A stretch of DNA of 64,000 bases, taken from an uncultured Flavobacteriaceae bacterium. Its GTDB lineage: Bacteria; Bacteroidota; Bacteroidia; Flavobacteriales; Flavobacteriaceae. Shown here one piece after another: positions 25,472 to 33,704 of the stretch; the stretch's first letter is position 1, and the number at the start of each line of letters is the position of its first letter. The stretch is taken from positions 1 through 64,000 of the forward strand of contig CANMSA010000024.1 in assembly GCA_947500385.1 (NCBI GenBank), in the 5' to 3' direction. The notes beneath the pieces were generated by a model. The model saw only the letters and a list, made by a program, of their open reading frames with translations. It ran no database searches and was not told where the DNA came from. The translations under genes were made by a program, and so were the position numbers.

Positions 25472-25555
25472 ACGTTTCCCCTTCGGTTTTAGTATTGAAC
25501 TCGTCTTAACTTTTTCTTTTACCTGCGAGTTGCACATTTCGTACCCTAATTTTGC

Positions 25556-25563
25556 TATTTTTG
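25556..25563 (+). promoter_or_regulatory. Bacteroidota -7 box TATTTTTG
   Basis: This is an exact TAnnTTTG match, with a TTG about 23 bases upstream. It predicts a leader of about 105 bases before the ATG at 25675. Confidence 0.45.
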
Positions 25564-25674
25564 GGTAACGTAGCTCTGGCTATGCTACTACAAAATACCT
25601 TCATTAGGGCACAAAAGCCACAATTCTCGGTTCCAAACAAAAAATCAAGACGAGTTCATTGATTATAGAAGCCT

Positions 25675-26760
25675 ATGGCAAAATCATTACTTTTTATTCC
25701 GGATATTTCCGGCTTCACCAAGTTTGTACAAACTACCGAGGTAGAGCATAGCCAGCATGTAATCGCGGAGTTGCTAGAAGTGTTGATCGCGGCGAATACC
25801 CAAGAATTGGAACTGGCCGAGGTAGAAGGGGACGCCCTATTTTTTTATAAGGAAGACGAGGTGCTTTCCCAGGAACGGCTGCTGGCCCAGATAGAGACCA
25901 TGTTCACTGCATTTCACAGTCATTTAAAGTTACTGGAAAAAAATAGAATTTGCCCTTGCAATGCCTGTGCCACGGCACCCGAATTAAAGCTAAAATTGGT
26001 TGCGCATTGTGGCGAATTACAATATTTATCGGTACAGGGTAAAAGAAAACCGTTTGGCCAGGCGGTAATAGAAGCGCATCGCTTATTGAAGAATTCGGTA
26101 GATAGCGATACCTACGCGTTGGTCAGCAAGGAACTGGCAAGTACGATCGAACTGCCGATTTATTATTATAGTAAGGTGTTTCGTTTTAGGGAGGGGCAAG
26201 ATACCTACGATGGCCAAGAGGTCGCCTACATTTATTCCTTGATCGATCAGGAAAAATTAAAACTTACTCCTTTTTCCGAAGGAAAGAAGGTGCATTTTGA
26301 AACGGCACCAAATCTAACGAACGAAGTATCACTGCCCATTTCGGCCCCTGCATTGCTCGAGTATATTACAAACTATAGACTGCGACACCTTTGGGTAAAA
26401 GGGGCCGACAAGTTTGAGTACAATGAGAATGAGGTAACACGAATGGGTTCTGAACATATTTGCGTTGTCAATGGAAAACATTTGGATTTTGTGACGGTCA
26501 CCAAGGAAGTATCGAAGAATCAATTGGTGTATGGCGAAATGACCACGAGTCCGCCACCAATTGATGCGTTTTATCAATTTTTTATCCTAACCCCAGCTTC
26601 GGAACAGGAGTGCCATCTTAAGGTACAAACGTATTGGACTGCAAAATCTCCCTTTAAAAGAATACTATTGGCGCTGTTCTTAAAAAGGATCTTTAAGAAG
26701 AATGTGAACGCCTCTGTCAGGGATTTGGTCGCATTGGTGACCCAAGAGGCGGCCTCTTGA
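25675..26760 (+). CDS. DUF2652 protein: cyclase-like domain plus SRPBCC domain
   Basis: This 361-residue cytosolic protein has two parts. Residues 1-180 (LLFIPDISGFTKFVQ, EVEGDALFFY, VAHCGELQYL, KPFGQAVIEAHRLLKNS) follow the nucleotide-cyclase-like DUF2652 pattern, with a CPCNAC cluster near residue 95. Residues 205-350 (VSLPISAPALLEYI, THR/VWVKGAD-like region, FFILTP, YWTAKSPFKRI) look like a START/SRPBCC ligand-binding domain. Whether it makes a nucleotide is unknown; the Asp in PDISGFTKF and EGDAL are kept. It is monocistronic. Confidence 0.8.
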   Translation: MAKSLLFIPDISGFTKFVQTTEVEHSQHVIAELLEVLIAANTQELELAEVEGDALFFYKEDEVLSQERLLAQIETMFTAFHSHLKLLEKNRICPCNACATAPELKLKLVAHCGELQYLSVQGKRKPFGQAVIEAHRLLKNSVDSDTYALVSKELASTIELPIYYYSKVFRFREGQDTYDGQEVAYIYSLIDQEKLKLTPFSEGKKVHFETAPNLTNEVSLPISAPALLEYITNYRLRHLWVKGADKFEYNENEVTRMGSEHICVVNGKHLDFVTVTKEVSKNQLVYGEMTTSPPPIDAFYQFFILTPASEQECHLKVQTYWTAKSPFKRILLALFLKRIFKKNVNASVRDLVALVTQEAAS

Positions 26761-26833
26761 ACCTTGCTGTCACGATTACCCTTGCAATCATGATCATCAA
26801 GGTCCTAGAAGGATTGTAGGGCATGGATAAAAA

Positions 26834-26862
26834 AAGCGGACTGTTACGTCCGCTTGCTCTAT
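26834..26862 (-). terminator. Bidirectional-type hairpin terminator
   Basis: AAGCGGAC (26834-26841) pairs with GTCCGCTT (26848-26855). On the minus strand a run of T follows the stem, serving the TPR gene; on the plus strand it also follows the DUF2652 gene. Confidence 0.8.
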
Positions 26863-26877
26863 CCCAAAGGATGGGGA

Positions 26878-27579
26878 TTATTCTTTGTTCTCGGCCGCAG
26901 GTGGATTCTTTCTAGATTCAAGGGCCTGCTTGCTTAGACTGGCCAAGTTAAAGTTGGGGTCCATTTTTAACGCCTCATCGATATAGGTGATGGCGGCGTC
27001 TATATCGTTCTTGTCCTTGTTGTATTGCATAAGCCCTTTTAAATGCAGGAAGGCTGCCTTTAAAGGAACTTCATAGGGTTGTTGTCGTTCGTAAAACGCG
27101 TACTTCATCTCATCGGTTGCATTCGAAATGCCATATTCGATATGGGTGGTGGCACCAATTGCGTCACCCGTCTGAATTTTAAGGTCTGCCAATTCGTATG
27201 CCAAATAGGGGTTGGGCGTTCTGCTGTTCAAAATGGTAAATTGCTCCAGTGCACGTTTCGGTTGGTTCAACGCTTTGAGCGAAATTGCCTTTACCTGTAC
27301 GGCAAGGTCGGAGGCGGCATCGTCTTTCTCAATTCCGATCGTATTTAACGCCTGTAAATGCTGATTGTCGTTGGCGTAGATATACGCCAAGGTATCCCTT
27401 CGCTCTTTAGAAGGCGAAATAACGTTTAAATGGGTCATGGCATTGATCACACCGGCAACATCGCCCTGTAGACGCATTTCTTTGTAAAATGCTTCATAGT
27501 GTTTTTGAAGTTCGCTTTTGGTCTGGGCACTTACCGAAAGGCCTACCAAGAGAACAATAGTAATTACAATCCTTTTCAT
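26878..27579 (-). CDS. Periplasmic tetratricopeptide-repeat protein
   Basis: This is a 233-residue exported protein (signal RIVITIVLLVGLSVSAQ) made of TPR-like helix pairs (DTLAYIYANDNQHLQALNTI, RALEQFTILNSRTPNPYLAYELAD, AAITYIDEALKMDPNFNLAS). TPR proteins bind partner proteins. The start at 27579 was chosen for the signal peptide; a longer reading adds 15 implausible residues. It has its own terminator. The partner is unknown. Confidence 0.8.
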   Translation of the reverse strand: MKRIVITIVLLVGLSVSAQTKSELQKHYEAFYKEMRLQGDVAGVINAMTHLNVISPSKERRDTLAYIYANDNQHLQALNTIGIEKDDAASDLAVQVKAISLKALNQPKRALEQFTILNSRTPNPYLAYELADLKIQTGDAIGATTHIEYGISNATDEMKYAFYERQQPYEVPLKAAFLHLKGLMQYNKDKNDIDAAITYIDEALKMDPNFNLASLSKQALESRKNPPAAENKE

Positions 27580-27737
27580 CTGTTTAATTTTGGTGGGCAA
27601 AACTATTAAAATTATTGATAACAAGCTGTTAATGAAACCTATAAAACGGTATGAAAAGCAATGATAATCGTTTAAAGGATGGAAAATAAGGCAGTACGCT
27701 CCTTATATTGGTAGTAGAGGTACTGTTTCAGCGGAAC

Positions 27738-27768
27738 AAAAAAGGGCCTCCCGATTCGGAAAGCCCTC
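27738..27768 (-). terminator. Terminator of the minus-strand gene at 27794
   Basis: On the minus strand GAGGGCTTTCCG pairs with CGGGAGGCCC around AAT and is followed by TTTTTT. Confidence 0.8.
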
Positions 27769-27793
27769 ATTATAGTGGTTTGGTTTTTGTTGG

Positions 27794-28165
27794 TCATGCC
27801 ACCAGCATCATCTCATTGTTTTGATAAGACTTTAACAAACTGGCGTAAAAGGCAAGACTTCGGTTGTCCTTATCCAGGCATGATTTCAAGAAATCGCCTA
27901 AATTTCTAAACCAAAGGTTTGCATGTAAAGTCGGCAAATTGGTATTGACCTTGGTCGGGTCATACGAACAATCGTCCATTACAATGTCCATTTCGATTCT
28001 TCTTCTGTGATAATCGATAGAGACATCTGCGGCATTGTAGTGCTTTTTTACAAGCGCTTCATGCAACTTTACAACTTTTTGGGGAATTTTTTGCTTCGGA
28101 AAGCTTTGGGCGATGAGGCTTTCTAGCTCAGATAAAATTCGCCCTCTTAAACTTAGATTTTCCAT
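27794..28165 (-). CDS. Small cytosolic protein, unknown function
   Basis: This is a 123-residue protein without a signal or membrane segment. It is helical at the N-terminus (RILSELESLIAQSF), with DVSIDYHRRRIEMDIVMDDC in the middle and HANLWFRNLGDFLKSCLDK near the end. No family was recognised. It has its own terminator and a 112-base gap to the upstream gene, so it is probably a single-gene unit. Confidence 0.6.
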   Translation of the reverse strand: MENLSLRGRILSELESLIAQSFPKQKIPQKVVKLHEALVKKHYNAADVSIDYHRRRIEMDIVMDDCSYDPTKVNTNLPTLHANLWFRNLGDFLKSCLDKDNRSLAFYASLLKSYQNNEMMLVA

Positions 28166-28277
28166 GGCAAAATATTTATAATTATGTCAACAAAGTTAAG
28201 GGTTAATCGATGAAATACCCTTTTTGTTAACACAATTGAACCGACTTTGTTGTGAAAATGCGCTTTTCTGTGGTGTA

Positions 28278-29087
28278 CTAGTCCTCAATTGAAGTTTTAA
28301 GGGGTAACATTTTAACAAAAAGGAGCTCATGGGCGATGATTTTTTTACCTTTTTTGTTGTTATTTACCTCATATTCAGGAGGTTGAACCCCTCGTTTTTG
28401 AGCTATTGCACGGTAGTAATTTTCTTTTGTAGGATGATATGGATACACGGCGTTGAAGATAGCGTTCCACCATTTTTTTAAAAGGATGTTTTCCAGTACC
28501 GATATGCAATCGGTAAGATGTATTAAATTGACATATTGATTCCCATTTGACAAGCCTTTTCTTCCGGAAAGAAAGGTGATAGGGTGCCTTTTAGGGCCTA
28601 TTAGCCCCCCAAAGCGTACAATGGTGGCCGCAAAGGCAGGATGGTCCTTAAATAAGCCCTCGGCCTGCAACAATTGTTTCCCGGATTCGGTATTGGGTCT
28701 GGGTGTTGTAGCTTCGGTGACTTCCCCTTCTATATCCCCGTAGACCGATGTACTGCTTACAAAAAGGATGTGCCCTACCTTGGAAGCAACGGCGGCATCG
28801 CGAAGCAATCGCATTTTTAATACGTAGTTTTCCTTCTTTTTACCTCGCAATCGGGGAGGAACATTGATGATTAGAATCTTTACTCCTTCCAAGAATGCCT
28901 CGATGGCACCCTGTACACGTTCTTCCGTCAACGAAATTAAAAAAGGGTGGATACCCCGACCCGAAAGAAGCGATAGCTTTTCCTTGGAAGTAGTGCTCCC
29001 ATGTACACGGAACCGTTTTTGAGATAGTGACTCCGCCAGGGGGAGTCCCAACCAACCACACCCTATAATGGCTACCGTTTCAGTCAA
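28278..29087 (-). CDS. NAD(P)-dependent epimerase/YeeZ-like protein
   Basis: This 269-residue Rossmann protein starts VAIIGCGWLGLPLAESL, the GxGxxG dinucleotide motif of the YeeZ-like extended SDR family. It continues with ILFVSSTSVYGDIEGEV and VRFGGLIGPKRHP. The active-site Lys of the YxxxK motif is not evident (SGKQLLQAEGL replaces it), as usual in this atypical family. It overlaps the M28 peptidase gene upstream by eight bases. Confidence 0.75.
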   Translation of the reverse strand: MTETVAIIGCGWLGLPLAESLSQKRFRVHGSTTSKEKLSLLSGRGIHPFLISLTEERVQGAIEAFLEGVKILIINVPPRLRGKKKENYVLKMRLLRDAAVASKVGHILFVSSTSVYGDIEGEVTEATTPRPNTESGKQLLQAEGLFKDHPAFAATIVRFGGLIGPKRHPITFLSGRKGLSNGNQYVNLIHLTDCISVLENILLKKWWNAIFNAVYPYHPTKENYYRAIAQKRGVQPPEYEVNNNKKGKKIIAHELLFVKMLPLKTSIED

Positions 29088-31365
29088 ATTTTATGGTTTT
29101 GGTGACCAGTACGGCGTCGTTCAGAACGAACGGCATGGGAATACTATTTTCGGGCCTTTCGGGGATGGTAAACTGGTTGTTTTGCAGCAAATCGTTAGAA
29201 GCTTCGTAAAGGGTCAATTCGAGAATACTATCGCGGTGTACCCTGAGTTGTAAATCGGTATAGGCATTGTTGCTGATGTAATGGGTAAGCAACTTTCCCC
29301 TTTTTCGGTTTGCCAGATAGTAGTCAGATAACACAATACTATTCACAGTTGCCGCGGTAATAGGAACATTGTTTGTAAATAGCTCCAGCCGATTTACCGC
29401 ACGTTTTGGGGTGATGCACAAATCTATCAAGCGTTCATCGCCGATGATGGTATCGCGGACCGTTTCAACTTCCGGAGCATCGATATCTTTCATAGGTGCC
29501 TTGGCAACAAAACTAAAGCCCGAACCGTATTTACTACTAATGGTGCGTTCCGATAGTTTTGCCGGAATGGATTTATCCGCACCGAGGAATTGTTGGTTCC
29601 AATCAATCAACACCTTGTCGTAGGTGGCCCATTGGGCGGTATTGGTATCACTGTTCAGTACGTATAGAAGACTACTGGGTTTGGCATTTTCCGCATCGAA
29701 ATCCGCATTGAAATGTGCCTTGATCATCGCCGCAAAAAATAACAATAGGAAAAGTATACCAAGCGTCTTTTTTCTTTTGTAAAAACCAAAAACGGGCAAC
29801 AACAAAAGAAAAGAAAGGGAAAGGAGCAGGGTAGAGGCCACCATCATTTTAAGGCCCAATCCTACCGGAAACATTTTGATAAAAGGGGCGTAGATCCAAA
29901 GTGCCGGGAGTGATAAGAATACCAAAAGGGAAGCACTGGGCCGTTTTTGATTGATGATTACCAAAAAAGCGCCAAGTAGTGCTAACAGCGGGATGGTAAA
30001 AAAGCTGGCCCCAGGGAGGTATAGGGCGACCACCGCACAGATGACTAGCCATAGAAATATGGGCGCTACAAGTAAATTGGCGGTAGTAACATCCTTGAAC
30101 TTATGATAGATCCAAAAACAAATGGACAGGGTCAGAAACACGAACGCCGCAATATACGTATACCCATTGTAGGGAAAGCCATGCAGTATATCCTGGTACT
30201 CAGGGTAGCACCATTTTAAAAACCGAAAGGAATAAAAACCAATCAGTATATTAAGGGCAAGTGCCAGCAGCATTGGTAAAAAGCCCTTGGCGAGCTGTGG
30301 AAACTGCAGTGTTTTTTTTCGAAACCCTTGCACCAACAGAACAACAAACAAGAGGGCCGCCAACGCGAACATTGGCCAAATCCATTCAAAAGGATAGGAG
30401 ACCAGTTTAAAAAATGGAACATTGAAGTATACATAATCGTTCAGGCTCTTAAGGGTACCAAGATCGGTATTGCTGAAATGTTGAAGCAGCGGCATAAGGT
30501 ACGCTCCTTGATGCGCCAGGGTATTGCGATCGAGCCGCTCATAATTATCCCGAACGGTATGATAATCATAATGATCATCTATAAATGCAAAATTGAAACC
30601 TTCAATATCCCCATCTTCCCGAAACACGGTAAGATCGGTGTCATTGGGCAGCATTTTGTAGATACTGTACACCAAGGAGTTCGCTACCGGGTAGTCTGGT
30701 TGGGCCTTGGTAAATTCCTCGATCAGCCTACTGTTGCCCCTATTGGTTTCAATGAGCATATAGCTTGGACCGCCACTTCCGCGTGCTTCGAAATTTAGAA
30801 CCAAACCTACCTCTTTTGCCCAGGGATGTCGGTTTACGAACAGGTCCGCCCCATTTAGCCCCAATTCTTCCGCATCCGATAGGAGGATAATGATATCGTT
30901 CTTAGGGGTGCTATTCGTGGCCAAAAACGCACGTACCCCTTCCAAGATGGTCGCCACTCCGCTCCCGGCATCACTGGCACCCAAAGAAGAATGTGGATTA
31001 CTATCGTAATGGGTAAGCAGCAACAATGCCTTTCCTTGTTCACTTCCTTTTATTCGAGCCAAAATATTCGTTGCCTTGCTTAGATTGCCCCAGTCCCCTG
31101 CGGTATACCCTTCTTGGAGCGTTGTTTCCAAGCCCATTTTCTGGAGTGCTCCAACAATATATTCCCGTACCGCTGCATGTGCTGGAAAACCAACGGCATG
31201 TGGTTCCTTCGAGATAGCCGCTACGTGGGTTAAGGCCCTATCCGTTGAAAAATCGGTTTTTGGGAGGGCCACCGCTGCCGAATATCCGGGCATTGATGCG
31301 TGAAAGACCCAATAGAGGGCCAAAAGAATGAGTAAAATACTAAAGGTGGAAGGGAATTTTTTCAT
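29080..31365 (-). CDS. Membrane M28 aminopeptidase (ERMP1-like)
   Basis: This is a 761-residue zinc peptidase. A membrane anchor (residues 8-22) precedes the M28 domain (about 45-310). The putative zinc and catalytic residues are His119 (LTHYDS), Asp132 (GASDAGSG), the pair Glu166/Glu167 (SDAEELG), Asp in NDTDLTVF and His in DDHYDYHT. A stretch of eight or more transmembrane helices follows (about 325-560) and a periplasmic C-terminal domain ends it. This layout matches Fxna/ERMP1-type peptidases. It is co-transcribed with the SDR gene. Confidence 0.85.
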   Translation of the reverse strand: MKKFPSTFSILLILLALYWVFHASMPGYSAAVALPKTDFSTDRALTHVAAISKEPHAVGFPAHAAVREYIVGALQKMGLETTLQEGYTAGDWGNLSKATNILARIKGSEQGKALLLLTHYDSNPHSSLGASDAGSGVATILEGVRAFLATNSTPKNDIIILLSDAEELGLNGADLFVNRHPWAKEVGLVLNFEARGSGGPSYMLIETNRGNSRLIEEFTKAQPDYPVANSLVYSIYKMLPNDTDLTVFREDGDIEGFNFAFIDDHYDYHTVRDNYERLDRNTLAHQGAYLMPLLQHFSNTDLGTLKSLNDYVYFNVPFFKLVSYPFEWIWPMFALAALLFVVLLVQGFRKKTLQFPQLAKGFLPMLLALALNILIGFYSFRFLKWCYPEYQDILHGFPYNGYTYIAAFVFLTLSICFWIYHKFKDVTTANLLVAPIFLWLVICAVVALYLPGASFFTIPLLALLGAFLVIINQKRPSASLLVFLSLPALWIYAPFIKMFPVGLGLKMMVASTLLLSLSFLLLLPVFGFYKRKKTLGILFLLLFFAAMIKAHFNADFDAENAKPSSLLYVLNSDTNTAQWATYDKVLIDWNQQFLGADKSIPAKLSERTISSKYGSGFSFVAKAPMKDIDAPEVETVRDTIIGDERLIDLCITPKRAVNRLELFTNNVPITAATVNSIVLSDYYLANRKRGKLLTHYISNNAYTDLQLRVHRDSILELTLYEASNDLLQNNQFTIPERPENSIPMPFVLNDAVLVTKTIKFD

Positions 31366-31483
31366 CGAGCTGTCTTGCTGCTTAAAAGTATAAAATTCTA
31401 AACTGTCGGGGTATTACATCGAGTTTTTTTACATTTTAGGGGAAAATTCCCTATCTTGAAAGACAACCTTAAACCTAAAACAG

Positions 31484-31948
31484 ATGGGAATCAAGAGTTT
31501 TCAAGGAGTTCGCAAAGCCACTAAAAAAGAATTCGATGCCCCTATATTGGTGACCGATTATATGACGAAAAAATTGGTGACATTTACGCCGGAACAATCC
31601 ATTTTACAAGTAATGGAATTGTTTACCAAATACAATATTTCCGGGGGTCCGGTTTTGGATGAAAACGGGTTCCTTGTCGGGATCATCTCAGAGGCCGATT
31701 GTATGAAGCAAATTTCGGAAAGCCGCTATTTTAATCAACCCATATTAGATAAAAGTGTTGAGAAGTTCATGACGAAAAATGTAGAGACCATTCCGCATGA
31801 TATCAGTATTTTTGACGCTGCAGGGGTTTTTCATAAAGGAAATCGGCGGCGACTGCCCGTGATGAAAAATGGCCTTCTAATAGGTCAAATTAGCCGTAAG
31901 GATATTGTAGTTGCTGCACTAAAACTGAGCGGTCAAAACTGGAAGTAA
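31484..31948 (+). CDS. Tandem CBS-domain protein
   Basis: This is a 154-residue cytosolic protein consisting of two CBS motifs. The first (VTDYMTKKLVTFTPEQSILQ ... ISGGPVLDENGFLVGIISEAD) and second (VEKFMTKNVETIPHDISIFD ... RRLPVMKNGLLIGQISRKD) form a Bateman module that usually binds adenine nucleotides. No catalytic domain is attached, so it is probably a regulatory subunit or sensor. It is divergent from the M28 gene. Confidence 0.9.
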   Translation: MGIKSFQGVRKATKKEFDAPILVTDYMTKKLVTFTPEQSILQVMELFTKYNISGGPVLDENGFLVGIISEADCMKQISESRYFNQPILDKSVEKFMTKNVETIPHDISIFDAAGVFHKGNRRRLPVMKNGLLIGQISRKDIVVAALKLSGQNWK

Positions 31949-32169
31949 AGCCAGGTTTTTTTCCAAAATCACCCAGTCTATTACAACTAAAAGCTAAATC
32001 AACCAAGGTATGTTCCCCCGCTACCATAAATACAAACCCCCAAAATGAAGGAAATGGTGCCCCGAGTGAAAGCGGGCAACTCAAGAACCACATATTGCAC
32101 TTAAAATAACTTTCTTTATCTGCCTATACCGGGGCGCATTCCGCTATGGGTGAAACTGTAACGGATAGC

Positions 32170-32520
32170 TCATTCACGCTTTACGATCATGTAATAGTCA
32201 TTATCGAGGGGTAAATATCCAAGATCGTACACAAAGTAATAGGTAGTACCTTTTTTGGTGGTATATAGATTGGTAATAAAATCGAAATCAAAACCTTTGT
32301 CGAGCAAGCGGGTGCGGGTTGTGCGTGTTTTTCCATCCTTTAAGGCATAACTATCGAGGACCCGATAGTTTTTTCGAAGCCGATTGTTAATGTTTCGAAT
32401 AAGGTTTTTACTGTCTTTATTGACTTTATTATGGTAGGCGTTTCTACAGTAATCGGAACAGTATTTTTTATCGACCCGACCCATTATCTCCGTTCCGCAT
32501 TCAAGGCATTGCTTTTTCAC
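32170..32520 (-). CDS. Zinc-ribbon (DUF2116-like) small protein
   Basis: This is a 116-residue protein with an N-terminal Cys4 zinc finger (Cys5, Cys8, Cys21, Cys25: CLECG...YCSDYC) of the type used to bind nucleic acid. A basic helical region follows (NKVNKDSKNLIRNINNRLRK), then a beta-rich domain ending in DNDYYMIVKRE. It overlaps the DUF6265 gene stop by four bases. A nucleic-acid role is inferred. Confidence 0.75.
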   Translation of the reverse strand: MKKQCLECGTEIMGRVDKKYCSDYCRNAYHNKVNKDSKNLIRNINNRLRKNYRVLDSYALKDGKTRTTRTRLLDKGFDFDFITNLYTTKKGTTYYFVYDLGYLPLDNDYYMIVKRE

Positions 32521-33014
32521 TCTTTGGGTCTTTTGTAGTTAAAGATCACTTCCTCGGTACTTCCATCTTTTTGATGGATCAGCGCATAAATGTTAATTTC
32601 GTCTTCGCTCACTTTTTCAAAAGTAAATCCATCAAAATAGAGGCGATTTCCCGCTACCTGGATCAATTTAAAGCGTTGTACTTCGTCTTTTTCTTCCCAC
32701 CCTTTCAAATCATTGTGAAAATGCTTTAATTCAAAAATCAGGGTCTCTTCCAGTTGGCGAATATGGCCAAGTTCATAAAACGCAACAGCACCGTCTATCA
32801 CCAGTTTAAATGAAAACATCATGGAGCCTCCTAGCGGTGGACTCCATATTTCTTCGGTAATACCACCAAAAGCTTCTCCTTTCCAGTAGCCTTCCATCCA
32901 CGCAATTTCCGATAGATTCGCTTTTGGAGATACTGCACCCTCCCCAAAAGAAAGGGTATTTTGGGCCATACTGGCAAAAGAAATTAGGAATAACAGGTGT
33001 AAAAATCTTTTCAT
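32517..33014 (-). CDS. Secreted DUF6265 protein
   Basis: This is a 165-residue exported protein with signal FLHLLFLISFASMAQ. The landmarks LSEIAWMEGYWKGEA, TEEIWSPPLGGSMM and FYELGHIRQLEETLIFELKH are those of DUF6265, a lipocalin-like beta-barrel family found in Bacteroidota and others. The last two codons overlap the zinc-ribbon gene (ATGA). A 26-base palindrome lies about 30 bases upstream. Confidence 0.85.
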   Translation of the reverse strand: MKRFLHLLFLISFASMAQNTLSFGEGAVSPKANLSEIAWMEGYWKGEAFGGITEEIWSPPLGGSMMFSFKLVIDGAVAFYELGHIRQLEETLIFELKHFHNDLKGWEEKDEVQRFKLIQVAGNRLYFDGFTFEKVSEDEINIYALIHQKDGSTEEVIFNYKRPKE

Positions 33015-33043
33015 CCGAATTGTTTAATAAGTAACAAGATACA

Positions 33044-33069
33044 AATTATCCGTTTGAAAACGGATAATT
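33044..33069. promoter_or_regulatory. 26-bp perfect palindrome
   Basis: AATTATCCGTTT (33044-33055) and AAACGGATAATT (33058-33069) flank a two-base centre. It lies upstream of the DUF6265 gene, next to a TATCTTG box. It could be an operator for a dimeric regulator, or a hairpin for the upstream pentapeptide gene; the missing T-tract favours the operator. Confidence 0.45.
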
Positions 33070-33130
33070 CCGATATACATGGTAAATCGGTAAAATAGGA
33101 ACCGGTTCGGCCCGAAGCATCAATATACTG

Positions 33131-33697
33131 CTAGGTGATGAGTATATCATACTTTTGAAGCAAGCCCGCCAAGCCCTCTTTTGAAAAATGCGCTTTTTTG
33201 AGTATGTTCTGTTCCGGGTCGATATTAAAATGCCGTGCGGTACGAAAATCGGCATTCGAGAGGTTGGTTCGTGAAAACAAAGCTTCCTTTAGATCGCACT
33301 GGGCAAAGGTTGCGGCAATAAGTTGGGTCTCCGTAAAGTCGGTCTTGATCAGTTTACAGGTATGGAACTCCTGTTTTTTCAACGACAGGCCATAGAAAGA
33401 TGCAAGGCTTAGGTCGCAGTGGCTAAAACTGAAATCCATTAAAAAATCAGTACACTCTTCGAATTTGAGTCCGACCATTTTGCAATGGGAAAAAGTAACT
33501 TCCTTAAAGATCGTATGCGCCACGTTCGCATTGCTGAGGTTGCAATCAATAAAGGCACATTCCAAAAAATGCTGATTGTCCAAATAGCCATTTGAGAAAT
33601 CACAACCCTCAAAAACACACTGCTCATACTCCGCTTTTGCAAGTTTTTGCTGTGTATAATCCGCTCCTTTAAATGTACGGTCCGAAATAAAATCCAT
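33131..33697 (-). CDS. Pentapeptide-repeat protein (Qnr-like fold)
   Basis: This 188-residue protein is built of pentapeptide repeats A(D/N)LxX with central Phe/Leu: DFSNGYL, ALFSRTNLSNADFRTA, IDCNLSNANV, FSHCDLSLASF, KTDFTETQL. They should fold into a right-handed quadrilateral beta-helix, which in Qnr and MfpA mimics DNA. The start at 33697 was chosen because the longer reading overlaps the upstream VPS10-like gene. The target is unknown. Confidence 0.85.
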   Translation of the reverse strand: MDFISDRTFKGADYTQQKLAKAEYEQCVFEGCDFSNGYLDNQHFLECAFIDCNLSNANVAHTIFKEVTFSHCKMVGLKFEECTDFLMDFSFSHCDLSLASFYGLSLKKQEFHTCKLIKTDFTETQLIAATFAQCDLKEALFSRTNLSNADFRTARHFNIDPEQNILKKAHFSKEGLAGLLQKYDILIT

Positions 33698-33704
33698 ACG
33701 CGTA

